Assembly (NCBI GenBank): GCA_028700095.1
Contig: JAQVTJ010000015.1
Location: 1 to 23,357, forward strand
DNA: 23,357 bases
Source of the DNA: Methanobacterium sp.
Lineage (GTDB): Archaea; Methanobacteriota; Methanobacteria; Methanobacteriales; Methanobacteriaceae
Direction of reading: 5' to 3'
The position numbers and the translations under genes are program-made. Below the pieces are notes generated by a model, which was not told where the DNA came from, did no database searches, and saw nothing but the letters and a program-made list of their open reading frames with translations. Position 1 is the first letter of the stretch; each line of letters begins with the position of its first letter. This document shows, one piece after another, positions 1 through 9,003 of the stretch.

Positions 1-1266
1 ATGGACTGTCATAAACACTAGTACCATTTAAAGTATCATTTACAGCACAACCCTCATGAGTACTGAAATTCAAACAACCAGCAACAGGAGCAGTCCAATT
101 ACCAGTAACAGCCCAAGAATTCAAATCCGCCAAATCCCTTTGAAGACCACCTACCTGGGAAGTAAGACTAGTTGAACTATCATCCTCTAATTTATATAGA
201 ATACCACATGTTATACATGCAGCTCCAAAGAAAAAAGCTAATAAAATGAAAGCATTACGCATCATAGTAACGGTACCATAATATTGGTTAATTTCGTGCT
301 GCATGTTCCATTGAGCCATCGGTAGGTGGTGGTTTAAAGGAACTACGTGGTTTCTAACAATATTTACATGGCGCTGCGATATTATTGCTCCTAGTATACA
401 TAAAGGACATAACACTCCTGAAATAATACAAAGTGTTAGATCAAAACCCTGGGTCAGCGTATTATTTTCGTCTGTTTTTTGTGTTATTTGGGTGTTAATT
501 TCTCTTTTTTGTTCTTGGTAGTGTTGGTTTACGAGTTTGGAGCTTGCTGTGAGATTATTAGGATCTCCTTTAATACCATTACCTGTATAGTATTTTGAAA
601 TTATCATAGGTCATGTTTTTGATTTTATTGTAGGGTCCCATTAAGATGATATTTTGGATGGTTATATTATTTTCTGGTTCTGATGGGTTGGGTTGGTTTT
701 CTATTGTGATAAATTGAAGGTATCTGTTGTATTTACCTTGGCTTTTATATATTACTATATCTTCTGTTTGTAGTTGGTCAATGGATATGTTAGTGGTGTT
801 TATTGTTCCTAATTGACGAGGTTTTAAATCAGATGCATCATCGTGTGATAGTATTTCAGCATGTTTTCCTAATGTAACAAGTTTTATTACAGATATTACT
901 AATAGGTATATTGTTGGTAGTAATGTTTCCTTGCCTTCATCTCCAGTTTTGTCTATATTACTCTTTATTTTATAGGTGTTTTTTCCTATTTTGCAGATAT
1001 TGTCCCATACATCGTCCCAATTCCACCATTTCCAATATTTGCAGCTATAAAACAAACACTATGAAAAATGCTAACTACCAAACGTGGTATAGAACATATA
1101 TAATCCTTAATATTATAACCATGTTGAACAATATCTTTGTTATTATGCTCTATTTGCGCATTATCTTCTTTGAGATCATTAATTAATTCAACTCTCTCAG
1201 AAGCACTTTAGGAGCTATACTAATTATTAATAATATTATAAAAAAAATTAAAAATCTTTCTCTCAA
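1..1266 (-). pseudogene. Frameshifted membrane protein, unknown family, partial
   Basis: I do not recognise this gene. It reads leftwards off the window edge. A TTG start at 1266-1264 sits about 10 bases after a GGAG and opens a hydrophobic leader (RERFLIFFIILLIISIAPKV). The frame must shift near 1190-1200 to continue as SERVELINDLKEDNAQIEHN, again between about 985 and 1058 to enter the 579-1055 stretch (one membrane segment, LLPTIYLLVISVIKLVTLG), and again near 580-607 to enter the last stretch. That last part is open to position 1 and has two more hydrophobic segments (LTLCIISGVLCPLCILGAII and FILLAFFFGAACITCGIL), followed by a Cys-containing polar region. The last stretch could be a separate gene starting at ATG 607-605, but no ribosome binding site precedes it. 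The first two shifts fit single-base losses, the third a gain. Real decay and sequence error are both possible. Confidence 0.5.
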
Positions 1267-1334
1267 ATATAAACATACTCCTTCTTTTTTTTATATAAAA
1301 AAAATATTTTCTCTTATCAAATATAATAATATAA

Positions 1335-1399
1335 CTATATAAGTGTGTTGCGATTTTAGGAGGCGACTGCTCATGCATTTTTCTCTATTACCTAATTAA
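1335..1399 (+). promoter_or_regulatory. TATA-like box, strong RBS and 8-codon ORF
   Basis: CTATATAAG at 1335-1343 resembles an archaeal TATA box. AGGAGG at 1358-1363 is one of the best Shine-Dalgarno matches in the window. An ATG follows at 1373, nine bases on, but the frame closes after eight codons (MHFSLLPN) at 1397-1399. This could be a leader peptide, the remnant of a lost gene, or chance. Function unknown. Confidence 0.3.
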
Positions 1400-1427
1400 A
1401 TAATAAGAAGACATTATATTTTTTTAG

Positions 1428-1451
1428 GAGTGTAATGGGCTTTCTACACTC
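1428..1451. repeat. Hairpin GAGTGTA/TACACTC
   Basis: Perfect 7-base inverted repeat with a 10-base loop, lying 29 bases after the 8-codon ORF. It is not followed by a T run on the plus strand, so a terminator role is uncertain. It could be part of a small RNA. Confidence 0.4.
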
Positions 1452-1620
1452 TCACATTTAAATATTGACGCTTATACATTTATTTGGTCATAAAATGGAT
1501 TAACATCTAATATACAGTAAATAAAACAGGATTATATATTGTTGGGTGAAATATTTAAAATTACTGCATTCCAGAACATCCAAAAATAAATAATCGCTTT
1601 TAAAATGTGTTAAAAGTAGT

Positions 1621-1664
1621 AATATGATGATTTTATCTGTTAAAATTATTTTAACAGTCATATT
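1621..1664. repeat. Long two-part inverted repeat
   Basis: Inner arms CTGTTAAAAT (1637-1646) and ATTTTAACAG (1648-1657) are perfect around a single T. Outer arms AATATGA (1621-1627) and TCATATT (1658-1664) are also perfect, separated from the inner stem by a nine-base bulge on one side. T-rich sequence follows on the plus strand. It lies about 260 bases past the trkA stop. It may be a terminator, an operator or a structured RNA element. Confidence 0.45.
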
Positions 1665-1925
1665 TTTTAATATAACAGTTGAATTTGTTGTTGTGGATTT
1701 AAAAAGAGATAAGAAGTTAAGAAAATTCTTTTAAAATAAAAAAAGTTCCAGATGTGTTTCAAATTTCAGAATTTCTATAAATATAGTGAAGTGACTAAAC
1801 CAGTATATTAATTGTATTTTTTAACAGGGAAAATCTGTAAATACAAAGTTATAACATCAAAAACCGCACATTAAAAATTTTTCAAAATATAAAAAAATAA
1901 GACTATAAAATGATATTTTGTAGAT

Positions 1926-2576
1926 TTAGGCTGTGAAAAGTTTTGTTGTTTTTTTCACAGCATTTATTTTAACAAGTACTGATATTCTGTTACCTTTATT
2001 TAGGATATCCTTCTTCTTTGGAATTGTTATTTCACCATTTTTATATAATGCTGCAATTATAAAATCATCTGTTGGACTAACATCCATTATTTTTTTGCCT
2101 ATTATATTTTTATTTTCAATTTGGATGTCTAATAATTCTGCATTTCCTTTTCCTATAATGATAAGATCAGCAATTTTTGGGCGGATTATAAGTTTTTCTA
2201 GGTAACTGGCTGCTGTAAGTTCAGGGCTTATAACATCATCTATACCTACTTTTTTAAATGCATCTTCATGATCAGGGTTGCTGACTCTGGCAATTATTTT
2301 TTTAATATTATAATCTTTAACAAGGATACATGATAGTAGGTTTGCTTCATCATGTCCTGTTGCTGCTACAAAAACATCAGCATCACCTACATGTGCTTTT
2401 TCAAGGGTTTTTATATCTGTTCCATTACCACATATAACCAGAGCATCTAATCCGCTTGCTGCGTTATCGCATAACTTTGAATCACTTTCAATGAGAGTAA
2501 CATCATGTCCTCCTGAAACCAGGTATGATGCCAGATTAAGTCCGACTCTTCCGCCGCCCATTATAACTATATACAT
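1926..2576 (-). CDS. trkA: TrkA-type K+ uptake regulatory subunit
   Basis: Cytoplasmic regulator that gates the TrkH potassium transporter by binding NAD(H) or nucleotide. The 216-residue length fits single-RCK archaeal TrkA. The N-terminus has the Rossmann glycine motif GGGRVG (residues 7-12) and an acidic end of the second strand (LIESD). GHDEAN sits in the middle of the RCK_N domain. The RCK_C domain fills the C-terminal third (from about 140). The start ATG at 2576 follows a GGTG a few bases upstream. It lies 139 bases downstream of trkH on the same strand, the usual partner arrangement. Confidence 0.88.
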   Translation of the reverse strand: MYIVIMGGGRVGLNLASYLVSGGHDVTLIESDSKLCDNAASGLDALVICGNGTDIKTLEKAHVGDADVFVAATGHDEANLLSCILVKDYNIKKIIARVSNPDHEDAFKKVGIDDVISPELTAASYLEKLIIRPKIADLIIIGKGNAELLDIQIENKNIIGKKIMDVSPTDDFIIAALYKNGEITIPKKKDILNKGNRISVLVKINAVKKTTKLFTA

Positions 2577-2715
2577 ATGATTTACACCAGCTGAAAAATT
2601 TAGTTTAATAATGCTTTAGTTTAATAGTAGTTATTAATTTAATATCTTCAAAACTAGATTTGGGGGTTTTTTTTATATTTTTTTTTTTTTATATTTGTTA
2701 ATGTATTTTATCTCA

Positions 2716-4164
2716 TTATGCTTTAGATCTATTAAATCTTTTGAAAAGATCAAAACCTCCTTTAATAAGAACAAGTGCAGGTATAATTTCTATTCTCCCT
2801 ACCCACATACCGAATATTAGGAGTATTTCTGGGATTTTAGGCATTGTGTGGGTGGTTATTCCTACAGAAAGACCAACATTACCTTGTGCTGATGAAATTT
2901 CAAATAATGAATCAATTCCTCCATATCCATAACCCATGAAAACTAGCCATGTAATAAAAAGTATGAATAAATATAAAAATGTGTAATTTCCTGCTTCTTT
3001 TATTTCTGCATCTTGAACTGCTTTACCAGCTATTTTTCTTGGAATTACAGATCCTTCAGGTGATAAAATCTTTATAATTTCCCAATAAATTCCTTTTACA
3101 AGTGTAACAATCCTTATAAGCTTTATTGCTCCAGTTGTTGAACCTGCAGCCATACCAATTATCATACATGCTGCTAATATTACTTTAGAAAAATCTGTCC
3201 ACCCGGCTTGTGTAGTTATGGGCAGTGTATTGGAACCAGTACAACTAAGAGCTGAAACAACATAAAAAATAGCATTAAGACTTGAAAAATGGGAATATAT
3301 TATAAGAAGTACTGAAAATATGGTTAATATAATGATCATTGCCTGGAATTGGATATCTTTGAAAACATCTAAAAACTTTCCTTTAAGTGCATTGTAATGT
3401 ACAAGAAAACTTGTTCCGCCTATAATCATCAATATAATGGTAATTATTGTTATAATATTGTTATTATATGCACCTATGTTATTATTTTTAATTGACATGC
3501 CACCTGTGGAAAGGTTGGTAAAACAGTTATTTATAGCATCGAAAAGTGTCATACCTGCAAGAACATAAATCATAATACCTAGAACAGTGTAGAAAAGGTA
3601 TATCCACCAAATAATTTTAACTGTATTGGTTATACTGGGTTTAATCTTTTCTTCACGGGCTTCTGCTTTATAAAGTCTACATGCGGTGGTTCCTGGACGA
3701 ATCAAAATACCTATTACAACAATAACAACTCCAAGACCACCCACCCATTGTTCAATACTTCGTAGAAATAGAACTGATTTTGGGAGGATTTCCACATCCA
3801 GATATATGGAAAGTCCACTTCCAGTCCATGCAGACATACTTTCAAAATATGCATTTAAAAAACTAACATCTGTTGAATACATCAAACAGATACTACCCAT
3901 AAGAGCTGCCCAAAGCCAGGCAAAACCTGCTATTAACATTCCATGTTTCAGTCTTAAATTAACTTGAGCATTAAATAATCGTCTGAATATATATCCTATG
4001 GAAAGTGATAGTATGCCTGATATTAGAAAGCCGCCATAATTGTTTTCACCATATATTAATGTAACAATTAATGGTATTAGCATTACAACACCAACACCTT
4101 CCATTACAATTCCAAGATTTTTAAAAATTAAATAAAAATCTTTCTTTCTTAAATAACCTATCAT
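2716..4164 (-). CDS. trkH: TrkH-type K+ transporter membrane subunit
   Basis: Integral membrane channel-like subunit of the Trk potassium uptake system. The 482-residue protein has the four pore-loop repeats of the Trk/Ktr superfamily. Filter motifs are TGSGLS (113-118), TGGMS (220-224), TGSNT (309-313) and GNVGLS (428-433), each with the expected glycine. A long glycine-rich segment with IGMAAGSTTGAIK (about 336-348) matches the intramembrane gating loop between M3C1 and M3C2. Start ATG 4164 follows an AGGTTA. It lies between the stomatin-like gene (125 bases upstream) and trkA (downstream). Intact, and with trkA it should make a working uptake system. Confidence 0.9.
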   Translation of the reverse strand: MIGYLRKKDFYLIFKNLGIVMEGVGVVMLIPLIVTLIYGENNYGGFLISGILSLSIGYIFRRLFNAQVNLRLKHGMLIAGFAWLWAALMGSICLMYSTDVSFLNAYFESMSAWTGSGLSIYLDVEILPKSVLFLRSIEQWVGGLGVVIVVIGILIRPGTTACRLYKAEAREEKIKPSITNTVKIIWWIYLFYTVLGIMIYVLAGMTLFDAINNCFTNLSTGGMSIKNNNIGAYNNNIITIITIILMIIGGTSFLVHYNALKGKFLDVFKDIQFQAMIIILTIFSVLLIIYSHFSSLNAIFYVVSALSCTGSNTLPITTQAGWTDFSKVILAACMIIGMAAGSTTGAIKLIRIVTLVKGIYWEIIKILSPEGSVIPRKIAGKAVQDAEIKEAGNYTFLYLFILFITWLVFMGYGYGGIDSLFEISSAQGNVGLSVGITTHTMPKIPEILLIFGMWVGRIEIIPALVLIKGGFDLFKRFNRSKA

Positions 4165-4288
4165 TAACCTATTATAATGGTTTATCTAATATAAATATAT
4201 TAGATAAAAATAGAAAATTTGGAGTTAAAAAATTATTCTTTAATATTAAAATTTTCCAACTTCTTATTAATATTGGGATTTAGCTGGA

Positions 4289-5065
4289 TTATTTTTTTGC
4301 TTCTTTATTTTCTTCTTTTAAAAAGTTTGCAATATCAGTTATACTATTCATAAGTGGTGCAGGGAATATTATAGTTGAATTTTTCTCAATAGCTATCTGA
4401 TTTAACACTTGCATTATTCTAAGTTGTAAAGCAATTGGATGTTGGGATATTATATCTGCAGCATCTCCAAGTTTAGCTGCTGAAAGATATTCTCCTTCTG
4501 CAGCAATAATTTTTGCTCTTTTTTCTCTTTCTGCTTCAGCTTGCATTGCAATAACACGTTTCATTGTATCTGGAAGTTTAATATCTTTTATTTCTACTGT
4601 TGTAACATTTATTCCCCATGGTTCGCTGTGTGCATCTATAATTTCCTTAATTTTAAGGTTAATTTTAGATGTTTCTGAGAGAATTTCATCTAGATTAAAT
4701 TGTCCAACCACACTTCTAACAGTAGTTTGTGATATTTGATTAACTGCCTTGCTAAAATTTTCTACTTCAACAACTGCTTTATAAGGGTCTAAAATTTTAA
4801 AATATGCAACAGCAGCCACATCTATTGAAACATTGTCTTGGGTTATAATCTTCTGTGAAGGTATGGGCATTGTGATTATTTGTAATGAAGCCTTGACCAT
4901 ACGATCTACCAAGGGTATAATTAATCTTAATCCTGGTTCTTTCACTTTTATAACTTTTCCTAGACGGAATACAATACCTCTTTCATATTGATTAACAATC
5001 CGTATAGATAGGCTTAGTAAAGTCAAGAGTATAAGTCCAATAATGATTAATGTAAACCAGTCCAT
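4289..5065 (-). CDS. Stomatin/slipin-like SPFH membrane protein
   Basis: A 258-residue SPFH (band 7) protein: an N-terminal membrane anchor (residues about 4-24), then the SPFH domain from about VNQYERGIVFRLGKV through the DPYKAVVEVENF region. A charged helix rich in Ala, Glu and Arg (MQAEAEREKRAKIIAAEGE) follows, then a C-terminal tail. Such proteins oligomerise on the membrane and scaffold or regulate other proteins. Archaeal homologues are often next to an NfeD-type protease, but none is visible here. The neighbour is trkH, 125 bases downstream on the same strand, which may mean co-transcription. A role in regulating Trk is only inference. A CACTCC/GGAGTG-type ribosome binding site precedes the ATG. 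Confidence 0.85.
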   Translation of the reverse strand: MDWFTLIIIGLILLTLLSLSIRIVNQYERGIVFRLGKVIKVKEPGLRLIIPLVDRMVKASLQIITMPIPSQKIITQDNVSIDVAAVAYFKILDPYKAVVEVENFSKAVNQISQTTVRSVVGQFNLDEILSETSKINLKIKEIIDAHSEPWGINVTTVEIKDIKLPDTMKRVIAMQAEAEREKRAKIIAAEGEYLSAAKLGDAADIISQHPIALQLRIMQVLNQIAIEKNSTIIFPAPLMNSITDIANFLKEENKEAKK

Positions 5066-5708
5066 TTTTAACCACTCCTATGTTACTATTTTTTTCTATA
5101 TTAATAATTTAGCTTACAAACATAATAAAATTTATTATCTTTGATACAAGAGATTTATTATAAAGTCCCAAAAAAAATCTGGCTATTTCTATTAATGGAA
5201 TTGTTGTTTAAATTGGTAATATATAATATTATGGATAATAAAAATATAATAAAGCCTTTAAAGAAGATAAAAAGATTATTTATTCTTTAGATTATGATTT
5301 TAAATAGTGTTTAAGGAGGTTATTATCCTATAAACTATATTTAGAATAATTTATTCCAGTAAAATCTTTAAATTAATAGTAATAATTCTATTAAATGTAA
5401 GCTCTTTATCTAAAATATAGATGATTGATGATCCAAGTAGATCAAAGTATTAAAAAATACAGATTAAGCACCTTTTTATGGTAATTACCATTTCAAATAA
5501 CTTTATTTATTAAAAATAGAAGCAAAGAAGGCTTATTAATTATAAATTAAATAAATGGGTTTTAATAAGTTTTTAAGGGTAAAAATTGCTTTAATATCGT
5601 TTTTCACTTGTTTTTATGACCGAAGTGTTTAAATGTTATTGTTTCTTAATTATTTCCTATGTCTGGAAATTCTTAGTATTTGATTTTAAGACAGAGGGGG
5701 CTGTATAT
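5066..5708. other. Divergent intergenic region
   Basis: About 640 AT-rich bases between the stomatin-like gene (minus) and the peptidase (plus). There is no convincing ORF or tRNA. It contains an isolated AAGGAGGT near 5311 with no start codon after it, and the palindrome at 5478-5491. An ATG at 5616 opens the peptidase frame, but the 31 codons from it look non-coding and have no ribosome binding site. Confidence 0.5.
5478..5491. promoter_or_regulatory. Perfect palindrome, possible operator
   Basis: ATGGTAATTACCAT is a perfect 14-base palindrome about 220 bases before the predicted peptidase start. Its size and symmetry suit a dimeric DNA-binding regulator. The regulator is unknown, and the AT-rich background raises the odds of chance. 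Confidence 0.3.
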
Positions 5709-6784
5709 ATTAATAAAAAATTATTATTTTCAGTATTATTACTTTTATGTTTGGCAGTTGTAAGTATGAATATGGCATCAGCAGGAAGTAATGTTCTATT
5801 GGCAGATCATACAACGCCAAAAGTGACTTTAGTTACTCCTGCAAGTAATAGTATTGTAATATCAACAAAGAATATTAAAGTTAGATTTAGTGAAAAAATC
5901 AAATTTGGAAATAAAAATATAGTACTTAAAACCATTAGTGGAAAAACCATACCCACCACAAAATCCATTAGCAATAATATTCTAACAGTTACACCAACAT
6001 CAACAGTGGAAAGTGGTGTGAAATATTCGCTTATAATAAATTCTGGAAGTGTAACTGATATTGCTGGAAACAAAGTTTCTAAGTATACTACTATTTTTAC
6101 TGTTTCACCAATTACTTTAGCTCAAATGAAAGATGGGTTGTCAAGGGCTCAAAAATTTTATAACCAACATAATAGATTGCCTAATTATGTAAGTTTTGGT
6201 ACTAAAAAGATAGATATAACCTTTTTTCAGAAAATCATTGCAACACAGGATTTGAAAATAATTACAAATAAATATCCTGATGGATGGGTTTCACTTAATA
6301 ATGTTGTATATGATAGACAGAACACAGCCTATACTTGCGGACCATCATCTCTTAAAATGGCATTATCAAACTTTGGTATGTACCTAAATGTAATGGACCT
6401 AGCATCTTATGCAGGTACTACTACTACTACTACTACTAATGGAACAAGCCATACTGGTTTAATAAATGCTTTAAATAAGGTGAATGTGAAATATGGTAAA
6501 CATTTCAGTTTATATGATGTAACATTCTCATCAAAGGATGGGAGGGCCTTAGAAATTATTTAACATGTAATACTCCGGTAATTATACATATTCAATCATT
6601 TTACCATGAAAACTCAGGTCATTATGTTCTTTTAGTTGGGATGGATATTAATAATGGACTTGTTAAAATTGCAGATCCTTCCTATGGATATAGGACATTA
6701 ACATTTGATCAACTATTAACAAAAATGAATTGGGTTGTAAATACAGGAAGATCAACAAAAGTATTATTACCATTAACAAACTAG
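5709..6784 (+). pseudogene. Secreted pseudomurein cysteine peptidase, frameshifted
   Basis: Likely an extracellular cell-wall hydrolase. Order of parts: signal peptide (NKKLLFSVLLLLCLAVVSM then ASA), an Ig-like Big_5-type domain (TPKVTLVTP to TTIFTV), one pseudomurein-binding-like repeat (ITLAQMKDGLSRAQKFYNQH), and a C39/C71-like papain-fold domain. The catalytic Cys is in YTCGPSSLKMAL, the His in SGHYVLLVG and the Asp in ADPSYG. The last part is in another frame: after SSKDG the reading should continue EGLRNYLTCNTPVIIHI, which needs one extra G in the GGG at 6540-6542. Repaired length is about 358 residues. The first codon is ATT (5709), eight bases after GAGGGGG. An ATG at 5616 would give a longer form, but the N-terminal basic residues of the signal peptide favour 5709. 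The family is related to pseudomurein endoisopeptidases, which cut peptide cross-links in the methanogen wall. Confidence 0.7.
6417..6437 (+). repeat. (ACT)7 microsatellite in peptidase
   Basis: Seven tandem ACT codons encode a run of seven Thr between the catalytic Cys segment and the NGTSHTGL motif. Such a triplet tract can change length without breaking the frame. It lies in a loop region, so length changes may be tolerated. Confidence 0.8.
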
Positions 6785-7135
6785 GAAAATATTATTATCC
6801 TAGGGATATTAAATGTAATATAAAAGCTTAAAAAAAGGAGTGTATACTTTACCCATCCTATTTTTTTTTATTTAAAATTATTGATTTAAAAAAAAATTTA
6901 TTATAAAAATAGAGGATTTAATAAAGAAAAAATTATTAATATAATCTTCTGCTATGAATTAATTAAATATTTCTTTAACAAAAACTTTTTAGTAGGCTTA
7001 AAGTAAATTGATACTTATTATTTTGTTTTGGAATATTCTATTGTTTTATAAGAAATAATTAAATTTAAGAGAATATTAAAATATCCAAGATATTTATAGA
7101 TTAAATATTAAAATATAATCCATGAGGGTGTAAAT
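6785..7135. other. Intergenic region
   Basis: About 350 bases. It holds a short hairpin around the peptidase stop (CTAGGA 6781-6786 / TCCTAG 6798-6803), the T-run terminator, then AT-rich sequence that must include the glycosyltransferase promoter. Nothing else is recognised. Confidence 0.5.
6836..6869 (+). terminator. Putative terminator after peptidase
   Basis: AGGA (6836-6839) can pair with TCCT (6856-6859), and a run of nine T follows from 6861. It lies about 50 bases past the peptidase stop. Archaeal termination mainly needs the T run, which is strong here. Confidence 0.45.
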
Positions 7136-8911
7136 ATTAAAGTAAAACTCAGTATTATAATACCAACATATAATGAAGAGGAATATCTTCCTAAACTCCT
7201 TTACAGTATTAAAGAACAGGATTTTAAAGATTATGAGATAATAATAGCTGATGCAGGATCAACAGATAGAACAAAGGAAATTGCAGAAATATCCAGTACT
7301 AAAGTTATAAATGGAGGTTTACCTGCTTTTGGTAGAAATAATGGTGCCAAAGTAGCTGAAGGAGAATATTTATTATTTTTAGATTCAGATGTGGTGCTTT
7401 CAGCAGGATATCTTAAATCTGCAGTTGAAGAATTCGAAGAAAAAAGTCTTGGAATTGCAATTACACAAATCATACCTTTAAGTGATAGAAATGTGGATAA
7501 AGTTCTACATAAATTTGCTAATTTTTTTATGAAACGTGCAGAATCTATAAAACCTCATGGTGCAGGTTGTTATGGGATTTTAACCACTAAAATTCTGCAT
7601 GAAAAGGTAAAAGGTTTTGATGAAGAATTAGATTTTGGTGAAGACAGTGATTATATTGAAAGAATTGCTAAAATAAGCAAATTTAAAGTATTAAGAAATC
7701 CTAGGCTTTTAGTTTCAACAAGAAGACTTGAAAAAGAAGGACTAAAAGACCTTGCATTTAAATATACTAAAAGCACTATTTATGATTTCAGAGGGAAAAA
7801 AATCAGTGCCGAAGAATTAGATTATAAATTTGGCTATGAAACAGAGGAAAATATTAATTCTAAACCTAGAATAATCTACGCTGCATGTGGGGAAGGAATG
7901 GGGCATGCTATACGAACTTCTGTGATTTTAAACCATTTAAAAAATGATAATGAAATTATTATATTTGCAAGTAGCAGAGCCTTTGAATATTTATCAGGAA
8001 AATTTGATAATGTTTATGAAATCTATGGTTTTAACACTGTTTATGAAAATAATGCAGTGAATGATAAAAAAACATTTATAAAAGCTATGAAAACCTTTCC
8101 TCGTGATGTTATGGATAATATTAAACTTCTTTATAATATTGCAAATGAATTTAAACCAGAACTCATAATATCAGATTTTGAATTTTATTCCAATATCTTA
8201 AGTAAAATTATAAGAGTTCCTATGATTAGCATTGACAATATGCATGTTATAACACATTGTAAAATTGATGTACCAAAAAAATATTCCCGAGACAAGCTCA
8301 AAGCAGAAGGTGTGGTAAGATCATTTATTATGTTACCTCAAAAATATCTTATTACCTCTTATTTCTATCCTGAAATTAAGAATCATGAAAAGGTATCTAT
8401 GTTCCCGCCTATACTAAGGGATGAGATTTTAAATATAAACCCAATAAAAGGAGATCATGTCCTTGTTTATCAGACAAGCACATCAAATTCAAAACTTATA
8501 GAAATACTTAAAGAAGTAGATGAAAATTTCATAATATATGGTTTTGACTGTGGAAAGACAGATGGAAACCTTATATACAGAGAATTTAATGAAGATCAAT
8601 TTTTCCAAGATCTTGGAACATGTAAAGCTGTTTTAGCAAATGGAGGTTTTACACTTATTAGTGAATCTATTTATCTTAAAAAACCCATACTCAGCATTCC
8701 AGTAAAAGGACAGTTTGAACAAGTTTTAAATGCAATATATCTTGAAAAATTAGGATATGGGGAATTTCATGAAGAACTAGATTTAGATATTGTTAAACAA
8801 TTTTTATCTAAACTTAATACATATGGTGATACATTAAAATCATATAATCATGATTGGAATAAAGCAATTTTAAAAGAACTTGATCATTTAATTAAAATTT
8901 ATTCCAAATAA
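7136..8911 (+). CDS. Fused GT2 and MJ1255-type glycosyltransferase
   Basis: Two glycosyltransferase domains in one 591-residue protein. The N-terminal GT-A domain of family 2 starts KLSIIIPTYNEEEYLPKLL and has ADAGSTDRT, the DSD metal motif at 83-85 and a GEDSDY acidic motif near 168. The C-terminal GT-B domain begins at about 245 with RIIYAACGEGMGH (GEGMGH 252-257) and resembles MJ1255-like, MurG-related transferases. It ends with an ANGGFTLISE donor-site motif. The function is probably sugar transfer to a lipid or wall precursor; the substrate is unknown. No ATG, GTG or TTG lies at the N-terminus. The codon in the right place is ATT at 7136, five bases after GAGGGTG. A GTG at 7391 would delete most of the GT2 domain, so I reject it as the start. 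Downstream neighbours suggest an envelope role. Confidence 0.78.
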   Translation: MKVKLSIIIPTYNEEEYLPKLLYSIKEQDFKDYEIIIADAGSTDRTKEIAEISSTKVINGGLPAFGRNNGAKVAEGEYLLFLDSDVVLSAGYLKSAVEEFEEKSLGIAITQIIPLSDRNVDKVLHKFANFFMKRAESIKPHGAGCYGILTTKILHEKVKGFDEELDFGEDSDYIERIAKISKFKVLRNPRLLVSTRRLEKEGLKDLAFKYTKSTIYDFRGKKISAEELDYKFGYETEENINSKPRIIYAACGEGMGHAIRTSVILNHLKNDNEIIIFASSRAFEYLSGKFDNVYEIYGFNTVYENNAVNDKKTFIKAMKTFPRDVMDNIKLLYNIANEFKPELIISDFEFYSNILSKIIRVPMISIDNMHVITHCKIDVPKKYSRDKLKAEGVVRSFIMLPQKYLITSYFYPEIKNHEKVSMFPPILRDEILNINPIKGDHVLVYQTSTSNSKLIEILKEVDENFIIYGFDCGKTDGNLIYREFNEDQFFQDLGTCKAVLANGGFTLISESIYLKKPILSIPVKGQFEQVLNAIYLEKLGYGEFHEELDLDIVKQFLSKLNTYGDTLKSYNHDWNKAILKELDHLIKIYSK

Positions 8912-9003
8912 ATAATTTCAATACAATATAATTTTGAATTTATTTTATATTAGGATGAATAAATAAAAAATTTATTAACAAATCATTTGCATAATAGTAT
9001 AAT

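Larger units (their letters stand above)
1267..1925. other. Intergenic region with promoter-like unit and hairpins
   Basis: About 660 AT-rich bases between the divergently oriented broken membrane gene and the 3' end of trkA. I see no substantial ORF. It holds a TATA-like box, a strong AGGAGG and an 8-codon ORF at 1335-1399, a hairpin at 1428-1451, and a longer inverted repeat at 1621-1664, listed separately. The stretch from 1700 to 1925 shows nothing recognisable. Confidence 0.6.

Noticed and set aside
911..1186. Plus-strand ORF of 91 codons
   Set aside because: Lies opposite the better-supported minus-strand membrane gene, has no RBS, and its composition follows the reverse frame.
5310..5330. 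AAGGAGGT as an RBS for an unseen gene
   Set aside because: No start codon or open frame follows within reach.
5616..5708. Longer peptidase start at ATG 5616
   Set aside because: The 31 extra residues precede a good signal peptide, have no RBS, and do not look like a protein N-terminus.
7391..7393. GTG 7391 as glycosyltransferase start
   Set aside because: It would remove 85 upstream codons that encode a clear GT2 N-terminus, and there is no RBS.
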